This document shows positions 10,250 through 20,403 of a stretch of DNA of 64,000 nt, piece after piece. Made by a program: the position numbers and the translations under genes. The notes below the pieces were generated by a model that saw only the letters and a program-made list of their open reading frames with translations, had not been told where the DNA came from and ran no database searches. This DNA comes from Shinisaurus crocodilurus (taxonomy: Eukaryota; Chordata; Lepidosauria; Squamata; Shinisauridae): NCBI GenBank assembly GCA_021292165.1, contig CM037878.1, positions 13,078,471 through 13,142,470 of the forward strand. The letters run 5' to 3'. How positions within the stretch are numbered: the stretch's first letter is position 1; the number at the start of each line of letters is the position of its first letter.

Positions 10250-10546
10250 GAGACTTGTACCCAGGGGAGGCGGGTGACTCCTCTGTCAGTGGGGCTCCTG
10301 ATCCACTGCATCTTTTGGTTTGAGCTTTATAGGAGCTGTCCCCTGCTGGTCTATGACCGTAATAAACTGACTGTTTGACTTTGAGCTATCCGTGGTGCTG
10401 AACTCCACACACACACACACCCCAAATAGGTTCACCACCATGGAGCACCACGGACAGCTCCTACAATGCTCAGAATAAAAGCTGTAATGGATAAGGAGCC
10501 CCCGCCGACAGAGGACTCACCGGTCTCCCTTGCTTGTACCCCAGGA
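10250..10546. mobile_element. Foldback element type E, copy 1
   Basis: Long inverted arms of about 95 bp: left GACTCCTCTGTCAGTGGGGC through TTATAGGAGCTGTCCC; right CGGACAGCTCCTACAATG through GCCGACAGAGGACTCACC. The roughly 110-bp centre holds a second, inner inverted pair (GAGCTATCCGTGGTGCTGAA / GGAGCACCACGGACAGCTCC) and a CA repeat. Related sequence recurs at 20020-20200 and at the window end. Confidence 0.75.
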
Positions 10547-10585
10547 AGAAAACTTATTGCATGCTGCAAGGAAAACCCTGTAGAC

Positions 10586-10720
10586 CAGTGTCCTCCAACC
10601 TTGGGTCCCCAGATGGTTTTGGCCTACAACTCCCAGCATGCCCCAGCCAGCGTAGCTGGCTGGGGCATGCTGGGAGTTGTAGGCCAAAACCATCTGGGGA
10701 CCCAAGGTTGGAGGACACCG
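10586..10720. mobile_element. Palindromic MITE type A, copy 1 (near-perfect hairpin)
   Basis: Arms of 66 bp around a 3-bp centre (GTA), with only one mismatch. Ends CAGTGTCCTCC and GGAGGACACCG. Perfect 8-bp duplication CTGTAGAC at 10578-10585 and 10721-10728 marks it as hAT-like. Relative to the other copies it carries two changes present in both arms (CCTCC for TCTCC, and GATGGTTTT for GATGTTTTT). Confidence 0.93.
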
Positions 10721-10807
10721 CTGTAGACTTTCTCTCTGTCCCGTTGCTGAAGGGCCTCGTTGGCTCCCACACATTGTACCCTAGCTTTGCAGCAGTAGTG
10801 CAGCAAA

Positions 10808-11150
10808 GGCTCCAGGTTTTTTTGGGGGGGGGGCCCTTGGGCAAGACACCCTCAGTGGGGCCCCCCCTCCTTCAGTGAGCCAACCTTCTCACCGCCATGG
10901 TCGCCAGCTGCTCTTGCTCCTCATCCCCGCTTCCCCTTGCTTGTTGTGACGGGCGGAGACCCGAGTAGGCAGCGGGACCACAATTGGCTGGACCAGAGCG
11001 AGGAGCAAGTGAACAGGCAGGTTGCAATGGTGAAGAGGAGGGGCAAGTCCCAGGGGCTCCTGACAGTTCCAGGGGCTCCTGCGGGGGCGTGGATGGGCCC
11101 TCAGCAACTGCCCGAACATGCCTGCCCTAAATGCCAGCTCAGCCCGACGT
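10808..11150 (-). mobile_element. hAT-like repeat type I, copy 2
   Basis: Matches the copy at 2026 and the one at 29522 in inverted order: GGGCCCTTGGGCAAGACACC at its + strand left end, GTGAGCCAACCTTCTCACCG, and CAGGTTGCAATGGTGAAGAG in the body. Ends are not sharply defined and no open frame is convincing. Confidence 0.55.
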
Positions 11151-11435
11151 TACGTGCCGCCGCAGCATCCTTTCTTCTTATTTTTGAAGACATTTTATAG
11201 TCGGTGGCAGCCAACCAGGCATGTACGAAACATGTCACACACAGATGCTCCTTTTCTTTTTATTTCATTTTTTTTTTTAACTTTAAAAATATATTCGCCT
11301 TTCCCACAACAGAACGGTGCTTATTCTCACGTAAATATGTTTAGCACCAGGGCGGCGGCAGCAGCAGAAGCAAACTCTGTTTTATTCTTGTAGTCGCGAT
11401 GGTGCTATGATTTCAGTGAGATTAAAATGCAAAAA
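11151..11435. other. Unannotated stretch
   Basis: A mixed T-rich segment with a short GGCGGCGGCAGCAGCAG run at 11353. No exon or repeat recognised. Confidence 0.35.
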
Positions 11436-11667
11436 GTGTGGCGTCGTGGTGAGAGTGTTGGACTGGGACTCGGGAGATCCGGGTTCTAGTCCCCGCTCGG
11501 CCATGAAACCCACGGGGTGACTTTGGGCCAGTCACGGACTCTCGGCCTAACCTACCTCACAGGGTTGTTGTGAGGAGAAAATGGAGAGGAGGAGGATTAT
11601 GTAAGCCGCCTTGGGTTCCTTGCAGGAAAAAAGGCGGGGCATAAATATAATAAATAAATAAATACTA
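11436..11667 (+). mobile_element. CORE-SINE, full length
   Basis: GTGGCGTCGTGGTGAGAGTG (A-box side), GATCCGGGTTCTAGTCCCCG (B box), GGGTGACTTTGGGCCAGTCA (CORE), CAGGGTTGTTGTGAGGAGAA, then GCCGCCTTGGGTTCCTTGCA and a GGCATAAATATAATAAATAA tail. The best + strand example of the family in the window. Confidence 0.88.
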
Positions 11668-12454
11668 CACAGAGTACTCCGTCTTTCTTCTTTTTGATTC
11701 GGGGTTGGTAAATCAGGGTGTCCCATCCCCTAAACACATCAGGAGTGTAGTAGCACTTTGCAGTGATGTGGACAGGGCCGGGGGGGGGGGGGTAGAGAGA
11801 AATGTTAGCTGTGTGAGTCACAGCTGAATAATGCACATGGCTGTCTAAAGGTGTGGCTCATAAGACCATTAGCTCCAGGCTGTAAAATTACCCAGACGCA
11901 CCACTGCTGTGCATACTGTAAGGAAAAGTATACCTCTTCAACTAACTGAGTGTCTCCCCATATAGACAGTTTACCAGTTGGAACTCTTGTTTCTCTGCTT
12001 TTTTCTTAAGATGTTGCCTGGCTTTTCAATCTTTTCAGAAGTTTTATCGGCTCCAGCAACACATCAGCTGCGTGGCTTCCCCCAAAGTCGCAACACCTAG
12101 GAGCCCTTCTCTCCCATCCGCCCGCCCCCCCCCCGCGATACGTAAGGCTTCCCACTCAGTATATGTTTGAACTGGCCCTTTGTCCGGTCTCATGGTTTGT
12201 TTTTCCACAATATGCAACAAAATGGGATCGAGGCAGCTCCGTTGCCGAGAAGAAACATTTAGGAGTTAAGACTGGCGAGCGAGCGGAACGTGAGTCAACA
12301 AAGCGACGCCGTATTAGGAAAGGCCAGTGCTATTTTCGATTGTTACAACAGAAGGCTTGTACCCACGGCTCGGGAACAAACAGTACTTCCCTGAGCAGCA
12401 CCATTACGGCTGGTTTTCTCTTGGGTTCAGGGCGCCACATTCTAGGAAGAGTGT
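11668..12454. other. Unannotated stretch
   Basis: Holds a G run (11780-11792) and C runs near 12126. Frames here are short and lack recognisable domains. No gene seen. Confidence 0.35.
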
Positions 12455-12458
12455 AGCC

Positions 12459-12562
12459 CAGCCTTCGCCAAGCTGACACCCTCCAGTTGGGTGGACTACA
12501 ATTCCCAGCATCTGGGAGTTGTAGTCCAACCCAGATGGAGGGTGCTAGTTTGAGGAAGGCTG
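12459..12562. mobile_element. Palindromic MITE type B, short hairpin
   Basis: CAGCCTTCGCCAAGCTGACA with GGACTACAATTCCCAGCA folds on TGGGAGTTGTAGTCCA and GAGGAAGGCTG. Flanks GTGTAGCC / GCTTAGCC look like a decayed 8-bp duplication. The whole centre seen in longer copies is missing. Confidence 0.8.
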
Positions 12563-12583
12563 GCTTAGCCCTTGGGTGGGCAA

Positions 12584-12868
12584 CAGGGCTGGCCCAAGGG
12601 ATTTTGCTGCCTGAGGCAAAGAACAAAATGGCGCCCTCTCCCATGCCATGTCCAAAAATCCAGCTGGGTAAGCCGTCGAATCTTTCTTCCACAAGGAGAA
12701 TGGGACAGTGCCCTCCACTGCACCTGACAGTCACCGGGCAGCTTAGAGGGGGCACAAGGGCAGGTGGCTTGGCACACAGTTCTGCCCTCCAAGCACCTCG
12801 CTGCTGCCTCCCGGCATCTCCTGCCAGAGGTGACTGCCTCATTCTTCCTAATGGGAGGGCCAGCCCTG
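12584..12868. mobile_element. hAT-like element type H, copy 2
   Basis: Termini CAGGGCTGGCCCAAG and GGGCCAGCCCTG with an 8-bp duplication GTGGGCAA / GCGGGCAA (12576-12583 and 12869-12876; one mismatch). Inside lies TTGCTGCCTGAGGCAAAGAA. It appears inverted relative to the copy at 9742. Confidence 0.82.
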
Positions 12869-13081
12869 GCGGGCAACTCATTTTTAATAGGCTGTTTATG
12901 GATTTCACCCGAGGGCTGAAGAAGGGCCAGCTACATCGGTTCTGCCCAGGGGGTTCAGACCCTCAAAGCCAAGGCACGGGTCAAGGGGCTCCTTAACCAC
13001 TCCTTCCAGAGGCCTTGGTGGAGGCCACTCCTTAGGCATGCCACCTGCTGGCTCCCGTGTGTGTTCGTGTGTCCTTGGCTG

Positions 13082-13247
13082 CAGGACCGGTGCAAGGCAG
13101 TTTGGTGCCCTAGGCAAGATCAGATATTTAGCGCCCCCCACTTCCCACTTGAGAGCGCTTTATTTCTTTTCAAGGCGTTTCTGGCGCCCTCTTTAGCCCT
13201 GCGCCCTAGGCAGCTGCCTAGTTGGCCTAATGGTAGCACCGGCCCTG
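13082..13247. mobile_element. hAT-like element type G, copy 1
   Basis: Termini CAGGACCGGTGC and GCACCGGCCCTG; target duplication CTTGGCTG / CCTGGCTG with one mismatch. Internal blocks GGTGCCCTAGGCAAGATCAG and GGCAGCTGCCTAGTTGGCC. Same family as 17110-17274, inserted in the opposite direction. Confidence 0.85.
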
Positions 13248-13417
13248 CCTGGCTGGAGTGAGCATGTGAAGTGGAGAAGCCGTGGCACAGCCTCTGGGTG
13301 CTGTTTGGACTTGGAGGAAGGGCGCAAGGAGTCCTTTGTCCGTTCAGCATGTGCAGCTGAGGCACACCAGAAGTGGGGAGAGCTCTGTAACGACCACCAC
13401 GCCACAATGGCTTTGCG

Positions 13418-13705
13418 GGGCCGGCCCTCCCATCAGGCCGAGTGAGGTGGTCGCCGGAGGCGGCAGCAAGGTGTTGGAGGACAAAGCTGTGCCCCCTCCC
13501 CCCCCCCGCAGCCAGCCCTGTGCCCCCTAAGTTATCCTGCTGCACTCAGGTGTGGGGAGGAGAATGCTGTCCCGTTGCCAGAGTGGAAGAAAGATTCAAC
13601 TATCCATCCAGCTGGCAATTTTGTACATAAAGTGGCGAGGGGTTAGGGGGGGGGAATGCCATCTTGTCCTTTACCTCAGGCAGCGAAATGTCTTTGGCCG
13701 GCCCC
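13418..13705. mobile_element. hAT-like element type H, copy 3
   Basis: Opens GGGGCCGGCCCTCCCATCAG, contains CCAGCTGGCAATTTTGTACA and TTACCTCAGGCAGCGAAATG, and ends in a C-rich GGCCGGCCCCCCCC. Termini are decayed and no target duplication is clear. Confidence 0.7.
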
Positions 13706-13845
13706 CCCCCCCGCTGCATTGTGAGGCAGGCCAGCTGTGCGCGCTTCTTTCTGATGATCAGCAGGTTTCTGCAACCGCTTCCTCTTTTCCTCTAACTCTG
13801 GCCAGGGAGGGAGGTCCAGAGCTCCAAGATGATTCTCTGTCTGCA

Positions 13846-13915
13846 GGGCCGGCCCTGCCATTAGGCGGAGCGAGGCTGTCACCTCGGGTGGCAGATAGGC
13901 GGCTGGGCTGCCCTG
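13846..13915. mobile_element. hAT-like element type H, end fragment
   Basis: CAGGGCCGGCCCTGCCATTA followed by GGCGGAGCGAGGCTGTCACC matches one end of the type H elements; the rest is absent. Confidence 0.6.
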
Positions 13916-14437
13916 CCATTTCATTCCAGACATGTACACCAGTAATTCCCAAACTGTTTGTCAGGGCACATCCATGTGCTGTGGGAAATGGATTATTTAA
14001 AGGCCCTGGTGAGGACAGACTATCCGCCCAAAGGGGAGTCGGGCTTGCTTTCCTGCTCTGGCCTTCCCTCCTCCTTTTGATCGGACTCTGTGGGGGAAAT
14101 TTACCATCTGTCTCTGCCTCTGCTCCAACTGGATCAGTCGTTCCGGTTGCAGAAACACCGCAGAATTACCTGTCCTTGGAGGAGGTTCCCCGCTGCATCT
14201 CAGCATGATTCTCTGCTCAGAGCGCACCTCTTTGGGATTCAGGAGGCAAGCTCAGAACAGGGGCTCATGCAGGAACACACGAGAACGGGCACCTCCGATG
14301 GTAGACCTTCCCCCCTCTTTCACACTCTTAACAGTAGACCTTGTTGGGTATAAGAACATATTTGTGCATTTTGACCCGGCTCTTCAACCCCAAAATGTTC
14401 CCAGAGGGGTTAGCTATACAAATAATAACCACTAGAT
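13916..14437. other. Unannotated stretch
   Basis: No exon or repeat recognised. It could contain an old hAT-like end (CACCAGTAATTCCCAAACTG at 13938), but the partner end was not found. Confidence 0.35.
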
Positions 14438-14572
14438 CAGTGTTCTCCAACCTTGGGTCCCCAGATGTTTTTGGCCTACAATTCCCAGCATGCCCCAGCC
14501 AGCGTAGCTGGCTGGGGCATGCTGGGAATTGTAGGCCAAAAACATCTGGAGACCCAAGGTTGGAGAACACTG
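14438..14572. mobile_element. Palindromic MITE type A, copy 2
   Basis: 66-bp arms around GTA with ends CAGTGTTCTCC / GGAGAACACTG and a perfect duplication CACTAGAT (14430-14437, 14573-14580). Both arms share a change from CAACTCCCAG to CAATTCCCAG; one further difference lies in the right arm only. Confidence 0.93.
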
Positions 14573-14939
14573 CACTAGATGAAATTGAAATAGATCCAAA
14601 CATTAAACAGAGCAGAGCCTAACAGAAAGGTGCTAAAACAGGATAAAGCCAGCTGTGGTGCCCTCAGGGTCGGACTTTGGGGCAGACGTCCAGGGCTCCA
14701 CTCAGTGGAATGAGCAGGAGGGCCCCCAAACACAGCAGGGTTGGCTCACCACATTACATTGTGAAGCAAGTGAGTAATACGCCATCTAATGAGGGAAGCC
14801 CCTGTAAGACCATTAAGTCCAAAGTTGACAGTTACCTACCTGCACCATCGAAAGCCAGAACCATGTAGAGCTAAAAAAAAAAAAAATAATAACTGTTAGA
14901 ACAAGCACTTAAATGCCAGGATTGGGGAGAACAAGAAAT

Positions 14940-15130
14940 TTTCACTGGAGCTGAAAGGCCAATCAGGGCACCAGGCATGCCTCTTGAGGGGGCCTTCCAG
15001 AGCTGGGGCGCCACCACCGAAAAGGCACCATTTGGGGTCACCACCCACCTCACCTCCAACAGCCAGAGGACACAAAGAAGGACCTCAGAAGAGAATCTCA
15101 ACTTCCAGACAGGTTCATGTGGTCCTGGAG
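14940..15130 (-). mobile_element. L2-like LINE fragment
   Basis: On the + strand it reads GGCACCAGGCATGCCTCTTG, CCTTCCAGAGCTGGGGCGCC and ACCACCGAAAAGGCACCATT. This is the reverse complement of the segment coding for the -FSVVAPQLWN- motif in the longer L2-like copy at 45480. An A run (14873-14885) lies upstream. Confidence 0.65.
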
Positions 15131-15155
15131 GTATATGGAGGTACATACTGTATGC

Positions 15156-16096
15156 CAGTGATGGCGAACCTATGGCACGGGTGCCACAGCTGGCACGCAG
15201 GGACCTCTCTGTGGGCACTCGAGCCATTGGTCACCAGATCGTGAAAAGACCTGTCCCCTTCTGCAAAACACTAATGATTTTGTTCTTTCTCACAGTGTGG
15301 AACAGAATGATTTTATTCCAGAATTCCTGTTACAGAATTCTTTTCTACATTGTTATCACGTTGAAAAGATTTGGAAGAATGATGCACAGAGCATGGCTTG
15401 GATGTGAAGCCCTAATAGTCGACCTGAGTGCTGCATGTGTTGCTATCAAACTAACCGAGTATGAGCCAAGGTTTGACAACTTATCAGCATGCATGCAATA
15501 GCAAAAATCACATTAATTGTGCAAAAGCATGCCCAATGCAAACTTTTACCTAATGCAGTGTTTGCAGTCCAAGACATAAAGTGTTTAAAATGTGTTAAGC
15601 ACGTTTAGTTTTCTTGTTTATCTTGCTCATCCTAGTACAGGTTGACTTTTACTTTTATTAATCCGACACCTGTAGAAGCAGGGAAAGGACCCGGGGTAAA
15701 GCTTGCCCCATACAATTTCAGTCTGGCATATAATCATATTACAAGTTGAGAATCCCTTATCCAAAAATAAGGGATTCTTATTTAAATAATTATCCTAATT
15801 ATTTAAAAAGTTTGTATAAATTCCCCTCAGGCTATGTGTACAATGTAGAACTATAATAATTTTTTGAGTTGATTTTTTTTTCAACAAAAAACTGTTTGCA
15901 TAATTGAAAGCTCTGTTATTGTGTTTTTTCTTTTAAGACAAAATATGTTAATTAGTTCGGACAACTGTATGAGTTGTTTTTCTAAAACTAAAACCTCGGT
16001 ATTCAGGTTTAATTGCAGTGTTGGCACTTTGAAATAAATAAGTTGGTTTTGTGTTGCAGTTTGGGTACTTGGGCTCAAAAAGGTTAGCCATCACTG
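15156..16096. mobile_element. hAT-like element type M (941 bp)
   Basis: Ends CAGTGATGGCGAACCTATGG on the left and AAGGTTAGCCATCACTG on the right. Flanks CTGTATGC / CTATATGC (15148-15155, 16097-16104) give an 8-bp duplication with one mismatch. Length and AT-rich interior suggest an internally deleted derivative of a larger hAT transposon. I see no BED zinc-finger or hAT dimerisation frame left. Confidence 0.82.
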
Positions 16097-16117
16097 CTAT
16101 ATGCCATGTATTGATTG

Positions 16118-16725
16118 ATTACCGGTAATTGTACTTTTAAATCACCCAATAACTGAAGTTCTCTGAATGGTGTATAATACATTAAAAACATACAGTACAA
16201 ATATTAAAACAGAAATTAAAAACAGCACAGAGTAAAACCAAGATAAAACTAGAAGCAAAGAATGAAAACATTACAACGCCATAAAACCGCCAGCAGAATT
16301 AGAGTACTAGAAGCACTTCTTAAAATGCCTGAGAGAATACAAAGGTCCTGATGGCAAAAAGATCATAACGTAGGTGCCAGGCAAGCCTCCCCTGGGGACA
16401 GCATTCCACAAATGGGGTGCCACCATTGAAAAGGCCCTCTCTCTGCCTCGTCTCATTTGGAGGGGGCACCTGGAAGAGGGCTTCAGCCAGGTAGGTGATC
16501 TTAATGTCTGGGTAAGTAAATATGGGAGGAGACGTTCCTTCAGATAATTTGGCCACAAGCTGTTTAGGGCTTTAAAGGTTAAAGCCGGCGCTTTGAATTG
16601 GGCCCGGAAAACAGACAGGCGGCCAGTGCAGATGATGGAGTAATGGCATAAAATGATCACATTGGCCAGTCTCAGTTAGCAGTCTCCCTGCCCAATTTTG
16701 AGCCAGCTGAACTTTCCCGACCATT
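16118..16725 (-). mobile_element. L2-like LINE, 3' part
   Basis: The + strand opens with an L2-type tail (ATCACCCAATAACTGAAGTT, then A-rich AACATACAGTAC...) and continues with GCCAGGCAAGCCTCCCCTGG, GGGTGCCACCATTGAAAAGG and TTTAGGGCTTTAAAGGTTAA. Read on the - strand this yields FKALNSLWPNYLKERLLPYL and FSMVAPHLWNAVPRG, the C-terminal end of an L2-type ORF2. It is broken by frameshifts. Confidence 0.78.
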
Positions 16726-17109
16726 TTCAAAGGCAGCCCCATGTGCAACACATGGCAGGAGGAAATCCAAAAGGAAGGTACTCCGGAGCATGAATAACTG
16801 TTGCAAAGCTATCTCTGTGGTCTTGCAGCAATCCCGATTGTTTCGATGGGGCTTGCGTAGGACGGCTGCCCAGTGGGCAGGGCAGTGCCTCGTAGTTCAC
16901 CTCTGAGCATCTCCTGCTCTGCTGCTTGCAATGGTACACAGAATCCACAATCTATAGCAGCCATTAGCCAAGGCCTCATGGTTAGGCTGTGCCAGTTTGA
17001 AATATTGCAGCCTGCCCCTGTTCAGTCCACCCCTTGTGAGTAAGAGGAGATGGGGCCATACGGAGCTAATGGACCCTCCTCCTTCCCACCCCCAGGTCAG
17101 CTCGAGGGG

Positions 17110-17274
17110 CAGGGCCGGTGCTACCATTAGGCCAACTAGGCGGCTGCCTAGGGCGCTGGGCTAAAGGGGGCACCAGGAGCATAGGGCTGGAGGGAGGAAG
17201 GGCTCAAGTGGGAAGGGGGGGGCGCTAAATATCTGATCTTGCCTAGGGCACCAAACTGCCTTGCACCGGCCCTG
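17110..17274. mobile_element. hAT-like element type G, copy 2
   Basis: Termini CAGGGCCGGTGC and GCACCGGCCCTG, perfect 8-bp duplication TCGAGGGG (17102-17109, 17275-17282). It mirrors copy 1 internally (TAGGCGGCTGCCTAGGGCGC and CTGATCTTGCCTAGGGCACC). Confidence 0.92.
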
Positions 17275-17282
17275 TCGAGGGG

Positions 17283-18316
17283 GCTTGGCAGGGCAGGGTG
17301 GGGGCTTGTGACTGCTATATATTGGCCTTTCCGGTGCTGAGAAGAGCACTAAAACGATCCCCTCTCCCCCATGTCCTGGAAACTCTCCTCAGATTATTGG
17401 TAGTTGGGTGTTTTTGTAAAAACAAGCCATACAATGATCAGCAGTATTTGTTCAGCCTTGTTTGGCTATATTGTTCGCCGAGCAGCTGCAGCCCCAAATT
17501 CATCCTGGAACGTAATTTCTGTAAATAGATCGTTGGCTGAGCTTCCAGAATCTGTAATATCCCGTTGCCTCAATCCGCAGATCTTTGGGCTTGACGATTA
17601 CGAGCGGTGTTTTTCTTTGGAAATGATGATATCAAAGATTCTAGAGTTTAGGGAGGGTCTGGAAATCGTACTGGGGGGAGGCACAAGTGTTCTATATATA
17701 TAGGTATATATATATATATGGGAAGCACTGTTCTAAGGCTGTACCGCCCGACCTGAACTGTATTTGTGCAAAACTGGGTGGGTGGGGAGCTCTTCAGAAG
17801 GTTATTATCAGGGTTTCCCCAATGAAAATATATGTCATGGCACTCACCATTAGGGTGGGGGTGTCGAGCCTCAGGAGGGCAAGCCAATTTAGGTCCACCT
17901 GGGGACCTAACCTGGCCCCTGGGGTTTGCCAGGGGACTAAGCCCCCTTCCCCTCACCCCGACCCCTTTCCCCTAAACACCAGTCGCTTGGTGGTTTCCAG
18001 GCTTTTGCACTCCCCCCCGCCGCCCCCGCCCCCGGCACTGGTTGAACTGCCTTCCCTACGGCTTAGTTACTGGCAGTAGGAGCTTCAGGCTAAAACAGAC
18101 CGGTATTTTGGCCTCACTGCCTTTTGCCTTCAGTCCCACACATCACTGGAATGTGCTCCCCCCCCAGCCCCGAGCCAGGACTCTCTAGATGTATTTTGGC
18201 GCCCCACAGGGAGACACACTGGCCCCTTCTCCTCTCTCTTGCCTGCCCTGGTGGCAGCCACTGCTGCCAGCACCCATCTCTCTCCTACTCACCTACCTTC
18301 TGGCAGTGCTGCCTCT
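17283..18316. other. Unannotated stretch with AT and C-rich simple repeats
   Basis: Contains a TA/TATATG microsatellite (17691-17720) and several C runs after 17940. No exon recognised. The 17405-17690 segment has a 99-codon open frame without a domain that I know. Confidence 0.35.
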
Positions 18317-18350
18317 TCCTCCTCCTCCTCCTCCTCCTCCTCCTCCTGCT
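18317..18350. repeat. TCC microsatellite
   Basis: About 11 TCC/CTC units, within a larger pyrimidine-rich tract that opens all three frames without being coding. Confidence 0.9.
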
Positions 18351-18400
18351 CCTCCTCTTTCCCTTCCCCATCCACTCTGGCCATCACGATCCTCCACCCT

Positions 18401-18480
18401 CATCTTCCTCACCCCGTCCTTCCGCCTTGCCTTCCACCCTCGTCTTCCTCACCCCGTCCTTCCGCCTTGCCTTCCACCCC
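18401..18480. repeat. Tandem duplication of about 39 bp
   Basis: TCTTCCTCACCCCGTCCTTC followed by CGCCTTGCCTTCCACCC occurs twice back to back with almost no differences. Confidence 0.85.
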
Positions 18481-18489
18481 AGGCACCAC

Positions 18490-19500
18490 TGCCTGACTGC
18501 GTTGCTGGATGTGAGGGGTCCTTCCTAGCAAGGCATTCTAGATGAGGTGGCCCTGGAGATTTCCTGTGCCGCAGAGTAGCAGGCAGGCCGGTGCCTCACT
18601 TTCGGTGCTGGTTAGGAGGACCCAGCATGCTGCCACCGGCTGCCGCCACCATCACCACCACCTACACAGTTCCCGCTGGTACCTCCAACTTCAGGGGTTT
18701 GTTTGCTGCTGCTAGAATTTGTCCCCCAAAGCAGTCACCCTGTTTGCCCCACTCAAGAAACGGCCCTGCTGAGAGCTTCTGTGGAATTGAATTGAATTTG
18801 GCCTTGGGCTGAAAGAAGTTCAATATACCCCTGATGTAGGCCAAGGACATGGTCTAATAGACCCAGGCAACAGTCTGTGTGAGCCAGCTACAAACTGTAG
18901 AACATGCCCCAGAACTGTCTGCCCCATGGAGGGGCCCTTATTGAGTGGGAGGGCTGGTGCAGAAGGGTTTTTGTTGTTGTTGTTGTTGTTTAGAAAATGC
19001 AAACGGCTGCTCGAGTGAACAATATGTCAGGAAAGAGTTCTCAACTAGCTTCGGACAATCATCCATTTTTTTTCAGCTCAGCCTCTCTATTCCAGGGTGA
19101 AATGAGCCAGAAATACTGTAGGATTGTTATCCAGGACTCTAATTGGCAATTAATTTTAACAGGGACCATATTTTGAACTGAGCAAGGGCTGATGGGCCAG
19201 CGATGCTGGCTTCGCCCACTTGAGCCTGAGAAGCAGGCCAAGAGCTAAAGTCTCCATCTCTCCTGCAGCATGAACGGCACCACTGGCTCTGCTGGCGCTC
19301 CCCTTTCCTTCTGCTCCTCTCAGGCACTCGCCCCCGTTCATCTGCGCCATTCTGGCTCATGCGCAGGAGCCAATGGCGGAGGGCTCTTCTCACACATGCA
19401 AAGGCAAAACCCAGGGTTGCCGCTGAGTGTAGACCCGATAACACGCTGCAGTCCAGTGTGTGTGAGTGATACGCAGGTTTGAATACATATATGATGTATA
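18490..19500. other. Unannotated stretch
   Basis: Holds a TTG microsatellite (18967-18990) and otherwise nothing I recognise. Confidence 0.35.
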
Positions 19501-19501
19501 C

Positions 19502-19632
19502 CAGTGTTCTCCAACCTTGGGTCCCCAGATGTTTTTGGCCTACAACCCAGCATGCCCCAGCCCCAGCTGGGGCATGCTGGGAGTTGTAGGCCAAAAACAT
19601 CTGGGGACCCAAGGTTAGAGATCAGAATACTG
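19502..19632. mobile_element. Palindromic MITE type A, copy 3
   Basis: Ends CAGTGTTCTCC and CAGAATACTG; flanks ATGTATAC / ATATATAC differ at one base. The hairpin tip is shortened (GCCCCAGCCCCAGCTGGGGC) and the left arm lacks two bases, giving CTACAACCCAG. Confidence 0.85.
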
Positions 19633-19648
19633 ATATATACCTTGGGAT

Positions 19649-19888
19649 TTATTTATTTATTATATTTATACCCCACCTTTTTTCCTGCTAGGAACCCAAG
19701 GCGGCTTACATAATAATCCTCCTCCTCCTCTCCATTTTATCCTCACAACAACCCTGTGAGGTAGGTTAGGCTGAGAGTCAGTGACTGGCCCAAAGTCACC
19801 CCGTGAGTTTCATGGCCGAGCGGGGACTAGAACCCAGATCTCCTGAGTCCCAGTCCAACACTCTCACCACTACGCCACACTGGCTCTC
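19649..19888 (-). mobile_element. CORE-SINE, full length
   Basis: Reverse-strand copy: the AT-rich tail at 19649 (TTTATTTATTATATTTATAC), TCACAACAACCCTGTGAGGT, then GGGACTAGAACCCAGATCTC and CTCACCACTACGCCACACTG. It begins only 17 bp after a type A element. Confidence 0.87.
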
Positions 19889-19902
19889 AATGGGGATGGG
19901 GA

Positions 19903-20015
19903 AACATGTCTCTCTGCAGAAGTTCTTGGACTGCAACTCCCATCATTCCTCACCATTGGCTATGCTAGCCAGGGCTGATGGGAATTGCAGTCCAACAGCT
20001 TCTGGAGCAGTGGAA
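19903..20015. mobile_element. Palindromic MITE type B
   Basis: TTCTTGGACTGCAACTCCCA with CATTGGCTATGCTAGCCAGG at the centre and GGGAATTGCAGTCCAACAGC on the right. Confidence 0.75.
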
Positions 20016-20019
20016 GATG

Positions 20020-20200
20020 GTGGCTCCAACATCAGTGGGGTGGTGTATCCACTCCGGGTTTTAATCTGAACTTTAAAGGATCTATCCAAGGCACTGAACC
20101 ATAACCCCCCAGGAAAGGTTTTGCGCCATGGATAGCTCCTTAAAAGTTCAGGCTATAACCCGGAGTGGATACACCACCCCACTGATGTTGGAGCTACCAC
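20020..20200. mobile_element. Foldback element type E, copy 2
   Basis: Arms of about 70 bp: GGCTCCAACATCAGTGGGGT then GGTGTATCCACTCCGGGTT on the left; AACCCGGAGTGGATACACCA then CCCCACTGATGTTGGAGC on the right. The loop contains GGCACTGAACC and GCGCCATGGATAGCTCC, related to the centre of copy 1. Confidence 0.82.
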
Positions 20201-20256
20201 TGTTCTGGTGGACACACGTTCCCCATTCCTCTAAAAAAAAAAATGTGCTGTGTGCA

Positions 20257-20403
20257 CTTGAAGCCTTCCCCAACCTGGTGGTGGTGCCCTCCAGAGGTTT
20301 GGGATGTCAATGCCCATCAACCCGAGCCAGGCATGGCTATTGGTCAGGAATTCTAGGAGTTGTAGTCCAATATATCTGGGGGTACCAGTTTGGGGAAGGC
20401 TGG
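20257..20403. mobile_element. Palindromic MITE type B
   Basis: CCTTCCCCAACCTGGTGGTG at the left end and CCAGTTTGGGGAAGGCTG at the right end, with GGAGTTGTAGTCCAATATAT in the right arm. Arms diverged. Confidence 0.8.

Noticed and set aside
13552..14208. 218-codon open frame
   Set aside because: Crosses two hAT-like type H pieces and unrelated sequence; no domain and no exon signals.
18124..18545. Frames of 118-134 codons with Ser, Leu or Pro runs
   Set aside because: Produced by the TCC microsatellite and the 39-bp tandem duplication; all three frames are open at once.
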